NCBI RefSeq assembly: GCF_029960815.1 | Contig: NZ_JASBRE010000012.1 | Coordinates: 62,001 to 126,000 of the forward strand | Source of the DNA: Pseudomonas sp. AL03 | Lineage (GTDB): Bacteria; Pseudomonadota; Gammaproteobacteria; Pseudomonadales; Pseudomonadaceae | Direction of reading: 5' to 3' | DNA length: 64,000 bases | The notes under the pieces: generated by a model | What the model saw: the letters and a program-made list of their open reading frames with translations, nothing else | Told to the model about the DNA's origin: nothing | Databases searched by the model: none | In this document: positions 56,537-64,000 of the stretch, piece after piece | Layout: each line of letters opens with the position of its first letter | How positions within the stretch are numbered: the stretch's first letter is position 1 | Made by a program: the position numbers and the translations under genes

Positions 56537-57309
56537 ATGAACAGATTTCACGAAAAAGTCGCGCTGATTACCGGCGCCGCCCAAGGCATCGGTCGGCGTG
56601 TTGCTGAACGCATGGCGGCAGAAGGTGCTCGGTTGATTCTGGTCGACCGCTCCGAGCGGGTGTTCGACGTACAAAAGCAATTGGGGCAGAGCAGCCAAGT
56701 GCTGGCGCTGACCGCTGATCTTGAGCAATACAGCGAATGCAGCCGCGTAATGCAAACCACTATCGAGCGTTTCGATCGTCTCGACATTCTGATCAATAAT
56801 GTCGGCGGGACGATCTGGGCCAAGCCCTTCGAGCACTACGACGCGGCGCAGATCGAGGCTGAAGTTCGCCGCTCGCTGTTCCCGACGCTGTGGTGCTGTC
56901 ATGCCGCGCTGCCGTTCATGCTTGAACAGGGCAGCGGCGCCATCGTCAACGTTTCGTCCATCGCTACTCGCAGTGTCAATCGCGTGCCGTACGGTGCGGC
57001 GAAGGGGGGGGCAACGCGCTGACTGCTTGCCTGGCCTTCGAAACCGCCGGTCGTGGGATTCGGGTCAATGCCACTGCGCCTGGTGGTACCGAAGCGCCGC
57101 CGCGGGTCATTCCGCGCAACAGCGCTGAACAGAGCGCGCAAGAGAAGGTCTGGTATCAGCAGATTGTCGACCAGACGCTCGACAGCAGTTTGATGAAGCG
57201 CTACGGCACGCTGGATGAACAGGCGAGCGCTATTCTGTTTCTGGCCAGCGACGAAGCGTCCTATATCACCGGCATGATCATGCCGGTCGGTGGCGGCGAC
57301 CAGGGTTGA
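56537..57309 (+). pseudogene. benD: Benzoate cis-diol dehydrogenase BenD, frameshifted as written
   Basis: From ATG 56537 an SDR begins (VALITGAAQGIGRRVAERMA, ILINNVGG, NVSSIATRSVNRVPYGAAKG, including catalytic Ser and YxxxK). At the G-run 57004-57011 the frame shifts and ends at TGA 57020-57022. The rest (NALTACLAFETAGRGIRVNA to MIMPVGGGDQG, stop 57307-57309) lies in the next frame. Adding one base at GGGGC|AAC (for example to restore the usual GGVNAL) rebuilds a 257-residue BenD, which makes catechol from the diol. Homopolymer location suggests a read error, but a real mutation is possible. Confidence 0.85.
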
Positions 57310-57426
57310 CACGCAATCAACCCTACGGACACCATCCGGCGCGACGTCTGGTCGGCACTTCAATGAAGGTCGGGTGTAAGGTATTCAGGTGAATCCAGGA
57401 TCATCACTGCCGAGATGGAGGTGACT

Positions 57427-57627
57427 ATGAGCGTTCCGATGCTGACCAAAATGCACATGAACGGTTATGACGTACTCAGCGTGAACAATGGCCCGTGGCG
57501 GGTGTGCACCAAAGGTGACCGGCTTGGAGCCTTTGGCAGCAGAGAGGAAGCACTGGCCTTTGCGGCCTCTCTTCCCGGCTACAAGGCCAGATCAAGCCGG
57601 CCTGCACGCAGCCAGAAGTCAGATTGA
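57427..57627 (+). CDS. Small conserved hypothetical protein
   Basis: 66 residues with GGAGGTGACT directly before ATG 57427. YDVLSVNNGPWRVCTKGDRL and AFGSREEALAFAASLPGYKA suggest a compact alpha/beta fold like DUF2188-type proteins, with a basic tail. Ends at a terminator. Function unknown. Confidence 0.65.
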   Translation: MSVPMLTKMHMNGYDVLSVNNGPWRVCTKGDRLGAFGSREEALAFAASLPGYKARSSRPARSQKSD

Positions 57628-57639
57628 TAGTGCGCCTGC

Positions 57640-57664
57640 AGCCCCGGTTCGCCGGGGCTTTTTC
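57640..57664 (+). terminator. Rho-independent terminator
   Basis: AGCCCCGG at 57640-57647 pairs with CCGGGGCT at 57652-57659, followed by TTTTT. Ends the small-protein unit. Confidence 0.85.
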
Positions 57665-57672
57665 GCATGGCG

Positions 57673-57930
57673 TTAAGGTCTGGGGCTAATAACCGCCACC
57701 ACCGGAGCTGCGGGAAGGCTCTCGGGCTTTTTGTAGTCAAAGCACGTGCCTGGCTCAGCCGTGCGATCCGTTATCGATAAAGGCTGGCCGCCGATCTGCT
57801 GGACTTGATCCTTGCTCATGCCGGTCTCCACCTTTGCGACCAACGGCCGATCCCGATAGATGCGCGACTCAGTGCTGCAGCCACTCGACGCTGCCAGTAC
57901 GACGACCAGCGCGCCTATCGGCTTGCTCAT
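57673..57930 (-). CDS. Small OsmE/BamE-like lipoprotein
   Basis: 85 residues. The lipoprotein signal ends AASSGC. The mature part has KVETGMSKDQVQQIGGQPLS then TAEPGTCFDYKK, a GMSKxQVxxIxGxP pattern shared by OsmE and SmpA/BamE lipoproteins. GGAG lies 9 bases before the ATG. Outer-membrane or periplasmic location; osmotic-stress role is only inference. Confidence 0.72.
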   Translation of the reverse strand: MSKPIGALVVVLAASSGCSTESRIYRDRPLVAKVETGMSKDQVQQIGGQPLSITDRTAEPGTCFDYKKPESLPAAPVVAVISPRP

Positions 57931-57943
57931 GGCAGCGCTCCTG

Positions 57944-58183
57944 CTAATGAGATTTCGTTCGAGTGATGAACTTGGCTTTCACTTCCTCGGCATAACCCTT
58001 CAGTCGTTCTTCATCTCCCTGAAACAACTCGCACAGCTTTTGGGCTGCTTGCGCATCCACATCATTGCCGAGCTGGCGTAGCTGCTCTGCGATGCGCAAT
58101 AGCTCTACCGCTGACCATCTCAAGTCCGACGCAACGCCTTGCAGGTCACGCCGAAGTTCGTTTTCAGATTCGTTGAGCCACAT
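57944..58183 (-). CDS. Small helical hypothetical protein
   Basis: 79 residues from ATG 58183, with AGGAGG upstream; a longer in-frame extension lacks support. ESENELRRDLQGVASDLRWS, VELLRIAEQLRQLGNDVDAQ and LKGYAEEVKAKFITRT form amphipathic helices, perhaps a coiled coil. Not recognised. It lies 13 bases upstream of the lipoprotein gene on the same strand. Confidence 0.6.
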   Translation of the reverse strand: MWLNESENELRRDLQGVASDLRWSAVELLRIAEQLRQLGNDVDAQAAQKLCELFQGDEERLKGYAEEVKAKFITRTKSH

Positions 58184-58353
58184 GATGACCTCCTGAGAAT
58201 CTCTGCTACGAAATTTTAGCCCCATTTCCCACTTCATGGCGTTTTGTTCGTCAGGGCCGTTGGCGTTGCCTTTTGTCGGGAAAATGAACGCGAACGAGCA
58301 GATCTGATGTCGTAGTGAGGTAGTGAACTTTCGCGAGGGCGAGGCAACTTCCA

Positions 58354-58572
58354 ATGACGACCACCGATGACTTTCGATCTCATGCCCATGAGCTGATCGT
58401 TGACCTGGACGCGGCTACCACGGAGATGATGAAGCTGATTTCCGCACATCAGCTCAGCGGCCCGGAATGGGAGCGGGTCACTCAATGGCAGCATGAAGCG
58501 TACGAAAGATGGATGACCTATCTCAACGAGAGGTCATACCCGGGTCCGGGCGATAACAACGCGCCTCGCTGA
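58354..58572 (+). CDS. Small acidic hypothetical protein
   Basis: 72 residues: DDFRSHAHELIVDLDAATTE, MMKLISAHQLSGPEWERVTQ and WQHEAYERWMTYLNE, helical and soluble. Divergent from the helical small protein at 58183. No family recognised. Confidence 0.58.
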   Translation: MTTTDDFRSHAHELIVDLDAATTEMMKLISAHQLSGPEWERVTQWQHEAYERWMTYLNERSYPGPGDNNAPR

Positions 58573-58642
58573 GTGCAGTTCAGCGGATGGATGTCTGGGC
58601 AGCGACGCGCTACATTCCTCTTTTTCGGGATAAGGAAGCGTC

Positions 58643-58978
58643 ATGCGCAAGTTGATTGGGGGAGCAGGGTTGGCGTTGCTGGCGGGCTGTTCGTTGCCCG
58701 CGTCCTTGGTGCCGGGTGAGCCCAATGTCAGCAAGTACAGCAACAAGGCGCCAAAAGACTATGCCGCGTGCGTTCTGCCGGCGTGGCAGCAGGAAATACC
58801 CAATACAACCCAATCGGCGATTTCCAACGGCTACCGGCTCACGGCGCCGAGCATCATCACGGTCGACGAGATCGTGGATATCGTGAAATCGAAGGAGGGC
58901 AGTCACGTATCGCTTTATCAGGGGCCGCCGTGGGCGAAATCAGGGGCGCTGCGCAAGACAGTGCGTGATTGCCTGTAA
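58643..58978 (+). CDS. Small lipoprotein of unknown function
   Basis: 111 residues. Signal peptide with lipobox LALLAGC; AAGGAAG before the ATG. The mature part has YAACVLPAWQQEIPNTTQSA and SIITVDEIVDIVKSKEG, with a terminal RKTVRDCL whose Cys may pair with the internal one. No known domain; probably outer-membrane anchored. Its stop is 3 bases from the rrf2-type stop on the other strand. Confidence 0.68.
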   Translation: MRKLIGGAGLALLAGCSLPASLVPGEPNVSKYSNKAPKDYAACVLPAWQQEIPNTTQSAISNGYRLTAPSIITVDEIVDIVKSKEGSHVSLYQGPPWAKSGALRKTVRDCL

Positions 58979-58981
58979 GGT

Positions 58982-59548
58982 TTAGCCGGTGATATCGGTC
59001 ACCTGGATGATGTCGTCGATTGCCTGAGTGCTCGCACTGGTTTTCTTTTCCCGACGTTCGTTCATCCAGTCGTCCACCTGAGCATTGAATTGCGCCGGCG
59101 CTTTTCGTCCGACCTTCCTGGCGAGATCAAGAATGGTCTGCTGGGCGAGGGCGTCTTCCATACGTTTCTGCGCGATCATCATGGCGGCATGGACTGAGCA
59201 GTGATCAGCCACCGCCCACGCCGGCGCGGAACCTTCGAACAAGGCGCAACGCCCCCGAATCTCTCGGCAATCGAAGATGAGCTTCTGGCCGTCGATGGCA
59301 TTGACGATATCCAGAAGGCTGATTTCGTCAGAAGGCCGGGCCAGCTTGAACCCCCCGCGCACGCCTTCAGTGGCGACCACCAGTTTTGCCTTGGCCAGTT
59401 TGGTGAAGATTTTTGCCAGATAGTCCTGAGGGACGCCTTGCAGTTCAGCAAGGTCGCGCACGCTCGCCTCACGGGTGTCACCGCAATTTCCCACCAAAAA
59501 AATCAGGCAATGAATGCCGTACTCAACGCCCGCGCTGTAAAGAGACAT
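58982..59548 (-). CDS. Rrf2-family (IscR/NsrR-like) regulator
   Basis: 188 residues. The winged helix covers about 1-80 (VRDLAELQGVPQDYLAKIFT, GVRGGFKLARPSDEISLLDI). Three cysteines C94, C101 and C117 are spaced as in cluster-binding Rrf2 proteins, so an Fe-S cofactor is likely. A longer C-terminal tail of about 40 residues is unusual. It diverges from the flavoprotein gene at 59831, and a perfect palindrome lies 10 bases upstream of its own start, which fits autoregulation. Confidence 0.87.
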   Translation of the reverse strand: MSLYSAGVEYGIHCLIFLVGNCGDTREASVRDLAELQGVPQDYLAKIFTKLAKAKLVVATEGVRGGFKLARPSDEISLLDIVNAIDGQKLIFDCREIRGRCALFEGSAPAWAVADHCSVHAAMMIAQKRMEDALAQQTILDLARKVGRKAPAQFNAQVDDWMNERREKKTSASTQAIDDIIQVTDITG

Positions 59549-59557
59549 ATCGATCTC

Positions 59558-59572
59558 CGACTAAAGTAGTCG
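59558..59572. promoter_or_regulatory. Palindrome CGACTA-AAG-TAGTCG, candidate Rrf2 operator
   Basis: A perfect 15-base inverted repeat immediately upstream of the rrf2-type start. The half TAGTCGTA recurs at 59745-59752, closer to the divergent flavoprotein gene. Repetition across the intergenic region supports an operator pair. Confidence 0.6.
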
Positions 59573-59744
59573 TAAATGTTAGCAGTGGAAAGTGAGCTGA
59601 GCAATGAATCGATCCCGTATTCACTGCGTCTGCTCAAACTTCATACGCTGGTTGGACGATTTATTGCTCCTCCTGAGGACAAATCAAACTTTTCGATGGT
59701 AACCATCAGTAATTTCGTTTGTGCTAAGAAACTGGGATCAATAT

Positions 59745-59752
59745 AGTCGTAG
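59745..59752. promoter_or_regulatory. Second TAGTCGTA half-site
   Basis: TAGTCGTA here equals 59567-59574 in the palindrome. It lies 79 bases before the flavoprotein start, in an A/T-rich stretch (CAATATAGTCGTAGTTAT) that could be its promoter. Confidence 0.45.
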
Positions 59753-59830
59753 TTATCAGGTCGGCAGCCGCTACCGAAGAGCGTGACCTTTAACGAATTC
59801 ATCACTTGGTCTTCTCCCCCGGAGTTAAAA

Positions 59831-61033
59831 ATGAAACAGCACATCTTGGTTATCGGCGCAGGTTTCGGTGGCATGTGGACGGCTTTGAGCGCCACGCGCC
59901 TGTTCGACATTCATGGTCACAACGACGTTGAAGTGACTGTTCTGGCCCCTCAGGCCGAGTTGCGTGTACGTCCGCGCTTCTACGAGCCGAATGCGCACCA
60001 ACTGGCCGCGCCGATTGGCGAACTGTTTGATGCGGTCGGCGTGAAGTTCATCAAGGGCGCTGCAGAGAGCATCGACGTCGCGCAAAAACGCGTCGGTTAC
60101 GTCGATGCATCGGGCAATCAGCAAGTGTGCAGCTACGACAAACTCGTTCTGGCGACCGGCAGCCGTCTGGCACTGCCGAACACTCCAGGTGTGGTGGAAC
60201 ACGCCTTCGACGTCGACCAGATCGAACAGGCCGTACGCCTGGAAAATCACCTCAAATCCCTGGTAAACCTGCCAGAAAGCAAAGCCCGCAACACCGTAGT
60301 AGTTGCCGGGGGTGGCTTCACCGGGATTGAAACGGCGACTGAAATGCCTGGGCGTCTGCGTGCCATCCTGGGTGATCGTGCCGGCATCGAAGTGATCATC
60401 GTTGATCGTGGCGAGAAAGTTGGCGGGTCCATGGGTGACGAGATTGCCAAGTCGATCGCTGAAGCCAGTATTGAAACCGGCGTGAAATGGCGCTTGAAAT
60501 CGTCGGTGGTCGCCGTCGACGATAGCGGCGTGACCCTGGCCGATGGTCAGCGCATCGATGCCAAAACCGTGATTTGGACCACCGGTGTGCGCGCCAGCTC
60601 GCTGACCGAGCAGATTCCGGCCGAACGCGATCACCTCGGTCGTCTGCACGTCGACGCGCACCTGAAAGTCATTGGTCAGGAAGACATTTTCGCCACCGGC
60701 GACGTCGCCTGCGCCGCCAGCGATGACATCGGTAACTTCGCGTTGATGACCTGTCAGCACGCCATCTCGCTGGGTCGTCATGCCGGCAACAACGTTGCCG
60801 CACAGATCCTGGGTGTGGATCCGACTCCGTATAGCCAGCCTAAATACGTGACCTGTCTGGATCTAGGCGCCTGGGGAGCGGTCTACACCGAGGGTTGGGA
60901 CCGTCAGGTGAAGTTGATCAAGGCGGAAGCCAAGGCGCTGAAAACCCAGATCAACACGACGTGGATTTACCCACCTGCGGCTGACCGTGTCACTGCGCTG
61001 GCTTCAGCGGATCCGATGATTCCTGTTGCCTGA
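59831..61033 (+). CDS. NDH-2-like FAD-dependent oxidoreductase
   Basis: 400 residues from ATG 59831, with GGAG 7 bases upstream. FAD motif HILVIGAGFGGMWTALSATR, then LVLATGSRLALPNTPG, the NAD(P) motif VVVAGGGFTGIETATEM, and the C-terminal FAD-contacting GDVACAA. The layout is that of pyridine nucleotide-disulfide or type II NADH dehydrogenases without the redox Cys pair. Probable electron transfer from NAD(P)H to a quinone or small protein. Divergent from an Fe-S-type Rrf2 regulator, which suggests redox control. Confidence 0.87.
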   Translation: MKQHILVIGAGFGGMWTALSATRLFDIHGHNDVEVTVLAPQAELRVRPRFYEPNAHQLAAPIGELFDAVGVKFIKGAAESIDVAQKRVGYVDASGNQQVCSYDKLVLATGSRLALPNTPGVVEHAFDVDQIEQAVRLENHLKSLVNLPESKARNTVVVAGGGFTGIETATEMPGRLRAILGDRAGIEVIIVDRGEKVGGSMGDEIAKSIAEASIETGVKWRLKSSVVAVDDSGVTLADGQRIDAKTVIWTTGVRASSLTEQIPAERDHLGRLHVDAHLKVIGQEDIFATGDVACAASDDIGNFALMTCQHAISLGRHAGNNVAAQILGVDPTPYSQPKYVTCLDLGAWGAVYTEGWDRQVKLIKAEAKALKTQINTTWIYPPAADRVTALASADPMIPVA

Positions 61034-61071
61034 AGCGTCGGCAGCGTTGCGTCGATAACGCTGTCGGCTTG

Positions 61072-61112
61072 AAAAAAATCCCGCCCGGGTTCTCTTGCGC
61101 GGGATTTTTTTT
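61072..61112 (+). terminator. Rho-independent terminator (bidirectional)
   Basis: AAAAAAATCCCGC at 61072-61084 pairs with GCGGGATTTTTTT at 61099-61111 around a loop of about 14 bases. A-tract and T-tract on either side allow both directions. Confidence 0.85.
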
Positions 61113-61192
61113 GCGCCTTGAACGGTTGCGGTCGTGAAATTTAACGTGTACTTTTTCATGAAATTATAAGTATAGAAGTTCACGAGGCCCGC

Positions 61193-62482
61193 ATGTTTCA
61201 GCAATCTGCCCAGCACGTCGCCAGCTATTACGCTCACTCCTGTGCGGATCGTCTGTTGGATCGAGCCCCTTTGCAGGGCGAGCAGGACACCGAGGTGTTG
61301 ATCATCGGGGCTGGCTTCAGTGGATTGCATACGGCGTTGCGTCTGGCCCTGGCTGGCAAACGCGTGACGTTGCTGGAAGCCAGTCGGGTGGCTTGGGCAG
61401 CCTCGGGCCGCAATGGTGGTCAGGCCATTCTCGGTTGGTCGTGTGACATGCCGCCATTGGAGGCGGCGCTGGGTTATGAGCGCGCGCGCCGGTTATGGGA
61501 CGGCATGCGCTGGGCTGCACGAGAGTTGCGAGCGTTGCCTGCACGCCATGATTTCGATTGCGACTATCGGCCCGGCCACCTCTGGACATCGGTGATGCCG
61601 CGACGGGTGAGTCTGCTGACAGAATGGCAACACGAGGCCAGCCACAAGTGGGGTCACGATGGTTTGCAGTTCATTGAGCGCGAGGCGTTGCCGGAATGGG
61701 TCGCCAGTGAGCGCTACCAGGCGGGCCTGTTTGATCCTGAAGGCGGGCATTTGAATCCGCTGAAACTGGCGCTCGGGCTGGCTGCCGCGATTGAACGTGC
61801 CGGTGGATGCATTCATGAACACAGCAAGGCGCTGAGTTATCGCGAAGAAGGCGATCGTTACGTGGTCACCACTGAGCGCGGTCGCATTCAGGCGGACGTG
61901 TTGGTGCTGGCGTGCAACGCCTATCTGGATCGGCTTGATCCGAAACTGTCGAGTTGTGTGTTACCGGTCGGCACCTATCAGGTGGCCACCGCGGCACTTT
62001 CAGAGGAACAGGCAACCGCATTGCTACCGAGCAATGTGTGCGTCACCGACAATCAGTTTGTCCTCGATTATTTTCGTCGTACGCCGGACAACCGCCTGCT
62101 GTTCGGCGGTGGATGCACCTATCTGGGTGGCATGCCGAAGGACATCGCGGCCGCGACGCGGCCTTATCTGGAGCGCGTATTTCCCCAGCTAAAGGACGTC
62201 GAGCTGGATTTTGCCTGGGGAGGGCACATCGACCTCACCCTCAAGCGCACGCCAGACATCGGTCGACGTGGCGATCTCTACTGGCTGCAGGGTTACTCAG
62301 GCCACGGCGTGCTGCCGACATTGGCCGGGGCCCGCGCCGTGTCCGACGCGATACTTGGCCAGCCGGATGAGTTGGCGTTGTACCAGGGTTTGATCAACGG
62401 CAGTTTTCCCGGTGGTAAGTATTTGGCAGCACCGCTGGAAGCCATCGGCAAGGCCTGGTATCGGCTGCGCGACAGTCTTTGA
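61193..62482 (+). CDS. puuB: Gamma-glutamylputrescine oxidase (PuuB-like FAD oxidoreductase)
   Basis: 429 residues, DAO family. FAD motif EVLIIGAGFSGLHTALRLAL, then VAWAASGRNGGQAILGWSCD, LNPLKLALGLAAAIERAG, and a C-terminal LQGYSGHGVLPTLAGARAVS. It oxidises gamma-glutamylputrescine to the aldehyde with H2O2. Next to a Puu-type regulator and synthetase, which supports polyamine use. Start uses GAGGCCCGC upstream. Confidence 0.86.
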   Translation: MFQQSAQHVASYYAHSCADRLLDRAPLQGEQDTEVLIIGAGFSGLHTALRLALAGKRVTLLEASRVAWAASGRNGGQAILGWSCDMPPLEAALGYERARRLWDGMRWAARELRALPARHDFDCDYRPGHLWTSVMPRRVSLLTEWQHEASHKWGHDGLQFIEREALPEWVASERYQAGLFDPEGGHLNPLKLALGLAAAIERAGGCIHEHSKALSYREEGDRYVVTTERGRIQADVLVLACNAYLDRLDPKLSSCVLPVGTYQVATAALSEEQATALLPSNVCVTDNQFVLDYFRRTPDNRLLFGGGCTYLGGMPKDIAAATRPYLERVFPQLKDVELDFAWGGHIDLTLKRTPDIGRRGDLYWLQGYSGHGVLPTLAGARAVSDAILGQPDELALYQGLINGSFPGGKYLAAPLEAIGKAWYRLRDSL

Positions 62483-62507
62483 AGCATCAATTTCTGGAAG
62501 CCTTTAG

Positions 62508-63062
62508 ATGGACATGCAAGAAGAAATATCGGCGCTGGCGATCCTGATCCAGGACCTGCGCAAGCACAAAAAATACACGCTGAAAGACCTGGCAGACAAA
62601 ATCGGTCGTTCGGTCGGCTTTCTCTCGCAAGTCGAGCGGGGGCTGTCACGTCCCACGGTGGCGGACTTGACCGCCATCAGCGAAACCCTTGGCGTGCCGA
62701 CCACTTATTTCTACAGCTTGCCCAAACCCATGGCATTGCCTTGGGTGACCCGACCGGATGAGCGACGCACGCTGTATTACGCCGACGGGATTACCGACAT
62801 CCTCGTCTCCCCGAAGATGAGGGCGTCCTTTTCAATGCTTGAAAGCCAACTGATGCCCGGCGCCAGCAGTGGTGATCGGCACATGAATGACAGTTCGGAG
62901 CAGGGTGGCTATGTCCTCGAGGGGGAGTTGACGCTGTGGCTGGATGACGATCAACCGGTGACATTACGTACCGGCGACAGTTTTCAACTGGCCAGTCACA
63001 CGCATTGTCGCTACGGCAACCTCACGGATCAGCTCACCCGAGTGCTTTGGGTTTACACCTGA
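62508..63062 (+). CDS. puuR: XRE-family regulator with cupin domain (PuuR-like)
   Basis: 184 residues. The helix-turn-helix is about residues 9-63 (YTLKDLADKIGRSVGFLSQV, LSRPTVADLTAISETLGVPT). The cupin is about 105-180 (SSEQGGYVLEGELTLWLDD, FQLASHTHCRYGN). The layout is that of PuuR, which represses polyamine genes until putrescine binds. It lies between the oxidase and synthetase genes, same strand, with short spacers. Confidence 0.83.
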   Translation: MDMQEEISALAILIQDLRKHKKYTLKDLADKIGRSVGFLSQVERGLSRPTVADLTAISETLGVPTTYFYSLPKPMALPWVTRPDERRTLYYADGITDILVSPKMRASFSMLESQLMPGASSGDRHMNDSSEQGGYVLEGELTLWLDDDQPVTLRTGDSFQLASHTHCRYGNLTDQLTRVLWVYT

Positions 63063-63086
63063 TAAAAACAACAAGGAACACTAACG

Positions 63087-64000
63087 ATGGATGCTGTCTG
63101 CTCTGATCTGGTTGCTGAGGTTCGCGCGTTTCGTCAGCGCTTCCCGCAGGTACGTTACGTTGACCTGATTTCCCTGGATATTCCCGGGCATTTTTACGGT
63201 AAGCGCTACCCGATAGAAATGCTCGAGAAGGTCGCCGCCGGCAGCGTGCTCAAGCTGCCGCAAAACTGTGTGTTGCTGGGCACGCAGGGCGGTCTGTTCA
63301 AAATCGGCGACTACTGTTTTAACGACGGTGATCCGGATGCTCCCCGCCGACTGGTGCCCGGTACGCTCAAGCCAGTGAGCTGGGAAAAACAACCGCTGGG
63401 GCAGATGCTGATTACCTCAAGCGGTACTGAAAAACCTATCGTCTTCGAGCCGCGAGAAGTGTTGGCGCAGGTGCTCGAGCGCCTTGGCCGAAAAGGGATT
63501 TTTCCCGTGGTCGCGTTCGAGTTGGAGTTCTATCTGTTCGATCGCCAGCTGCGTGACGGCTTGCCACAGTTCCCTCGCGATCAGATGACGGACGATGCCG
63601 ATGATCAGCCGAATATGCACATCGAACGGCTGTCGAGATTTTCACCGGTACTCGATGAAATGGTCGAGACCGCGCGGGCGCAAGGCATCGACGCAACGGT
63701 GATCACTGCAGAGCTGGGCCCAGGCCAGTTCGAGATCAATTTTGGTCACCTTGACGACGGCCTGCGCGCGGCCGACTGGGCGGCCCTGTTTTGCCGCAGC
63801 ACACGGGGGGTGGCCCTCAAGCACAACCACCGCGCCAGCTTCATGGCCAAACCCTACTTGCAGCACCCCGGTAGCGGCATGCATGTGCATGTGAGCCTTT
63901 ACGACAAGTCGGGGAATAACCTGTTGGCGGCTAACGATCAGCAGGCGCTGCGCCATGCGGTGGCCGGCTGCCTTGAAGTGTTGCCGCATTGCATGCCGAT
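63087..64000 (+). CDS. puuA: Gamma-glutamylputrescine synthetase (glutamine synthetase family), 5' part
   Basis: 304 residues are visible; the gene runs off the window. N-terminal YVDLISLDIPGHFYGKRY, the metal-ligand AFELEFYLFD, ITAELGPGQFEINFGH and the His of GSGMHVHVSLYD belong to the glutamine synthetase family. The branch is that which joins glutamate to putrescine, supported by its puuB and puuR neighbours. ACAAGGAAC precedes ATG 63087. A role with another amine is possible. Confidence 0.85.
   Translation, partial: MDAVCSDLVAEVRAFRQRFPQVRYVDLISLDIPGHFYGKRYPIEMLEKVAAGSVLKLPQNCVLLGTQGGLFKIGDYCFNDGDPDAPRRLVPGTLKPVSWEKQPLGQMLITSSGTEKPIVFEPREVLAQVLERLGRKGIFPVVAFELEFYLFDRQLRDGLPQFPRDQMTDDADDQPNMHIERLSRFSPVLDEMVETARAQGIDATVITAELGPGQFEINFGHLDDGLRAADWAALFCRSTRGVALKHNHRASFMAKPYLQHPGSGMHVHVSLYDKSGNNLLAANDQQALRHAVAGCLEVLPHCMP

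Noticed and set aside
59641..59910. 89-codon minus-strand frame between the Rrf2-type gene and the flavoprotein
   Set aside because: Overlaps the promoter and start of the flavoprotein gene, has no ribosome binding site and no recognisable domain.

Overview
The window reads as a chromosomal stretch of a fluorescent-group Pseudomonas. Support comes from high GC with GC-ending codons, many REP hairpins of the GCGGGCAAGC/GCGAGC type, and typical Pseudomonas families (DUF2388, DUF1652, DUF3087, fused-A Mrp/Sha antiporter, ben/cat and iol clusters). There is no rRNA, tRNA, CRISPR array, intact prophage or intact insertion sequence. Species-level placement cannot be made from the sequence alone.

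Layout. 1-8 kb: a lone receiver protein, a HAD phosphatase, a GlxA-type regulator divergent from an internally deleted short-chain dehydrogenase, a PLP dehydratase, a DUF2388 protein, an OmpR/histidine-kinase pair and a membrane protein followed by a 23-residue peptide. 8-24 kb: a complete-looking myo-inositol locus. An RpiR-type regulator diverges from iolC(-DUF2090)-iolE-iolB-iolI-iolD-iolG-iolH and an IolW-like dehydrogenase, followed by a CUT2-type ABC importer (binding protein, double ATPase, permease). TGGAA-N6-TTCCA palindromes sit before iolC and before the importer. 24-30 kb: a two-cysteine DksA-like protein, a chemoreceptor, small conserved proteins and an orphan glycine-betaine-type binding protein. 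30-36 kb: a six-gene Mrp/Sha cation/proton antiporter operon on the minus strand. 36-49 kb: housekeeping and accessory genes (EamA exporter, XRE-cupin regulator, FAD oxidoreductase, PpnN, diguanylate cyclase, AzlCD, polysaccharide deacetylase) interspersed with gene wreckage. That wreckage is an IS110-type transposase tail, an orphan response regulator, a truncated hydrolase, and fused fragments of a sulfonate ABC transporter.

49-57 kb: the benzoate to catechol to beta-ketoadipate entry route. catR diverges from catBCA, followed by benR and benABCD. Two XylS/BenR-type TGCA-N6-GGATA boxes spaced 21 bp apart precede benA, and a 148-bp cruciform-forming repeat lies between benR and benA. As written, both benR (one extra A in an A-run) and benD (one base lost at a G-run) are frameshifted. 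57-64 kb: small proteins, an Rrf2-type regulator divergent from an NDH-2-like flavoprotein with a palindrome between them, and the start of a polyamine (Puu-type) catabolic cluster: oxidase, XRE-cupin regulator, and a gamma-glutamylputrescine synthetase cut by the window end.

No clearly novel defence or biosynthetic system was found. The most interesting signals are the regulatory architecture of the iol and ben regions and the Rrf2 locus, and a set of lesions (two homopolymer-associated frameshifts, another frameshifted small gene, an in-frame deletion removing an SDR active site). Raw reads would show whether these lesions are biological or assembly errors.
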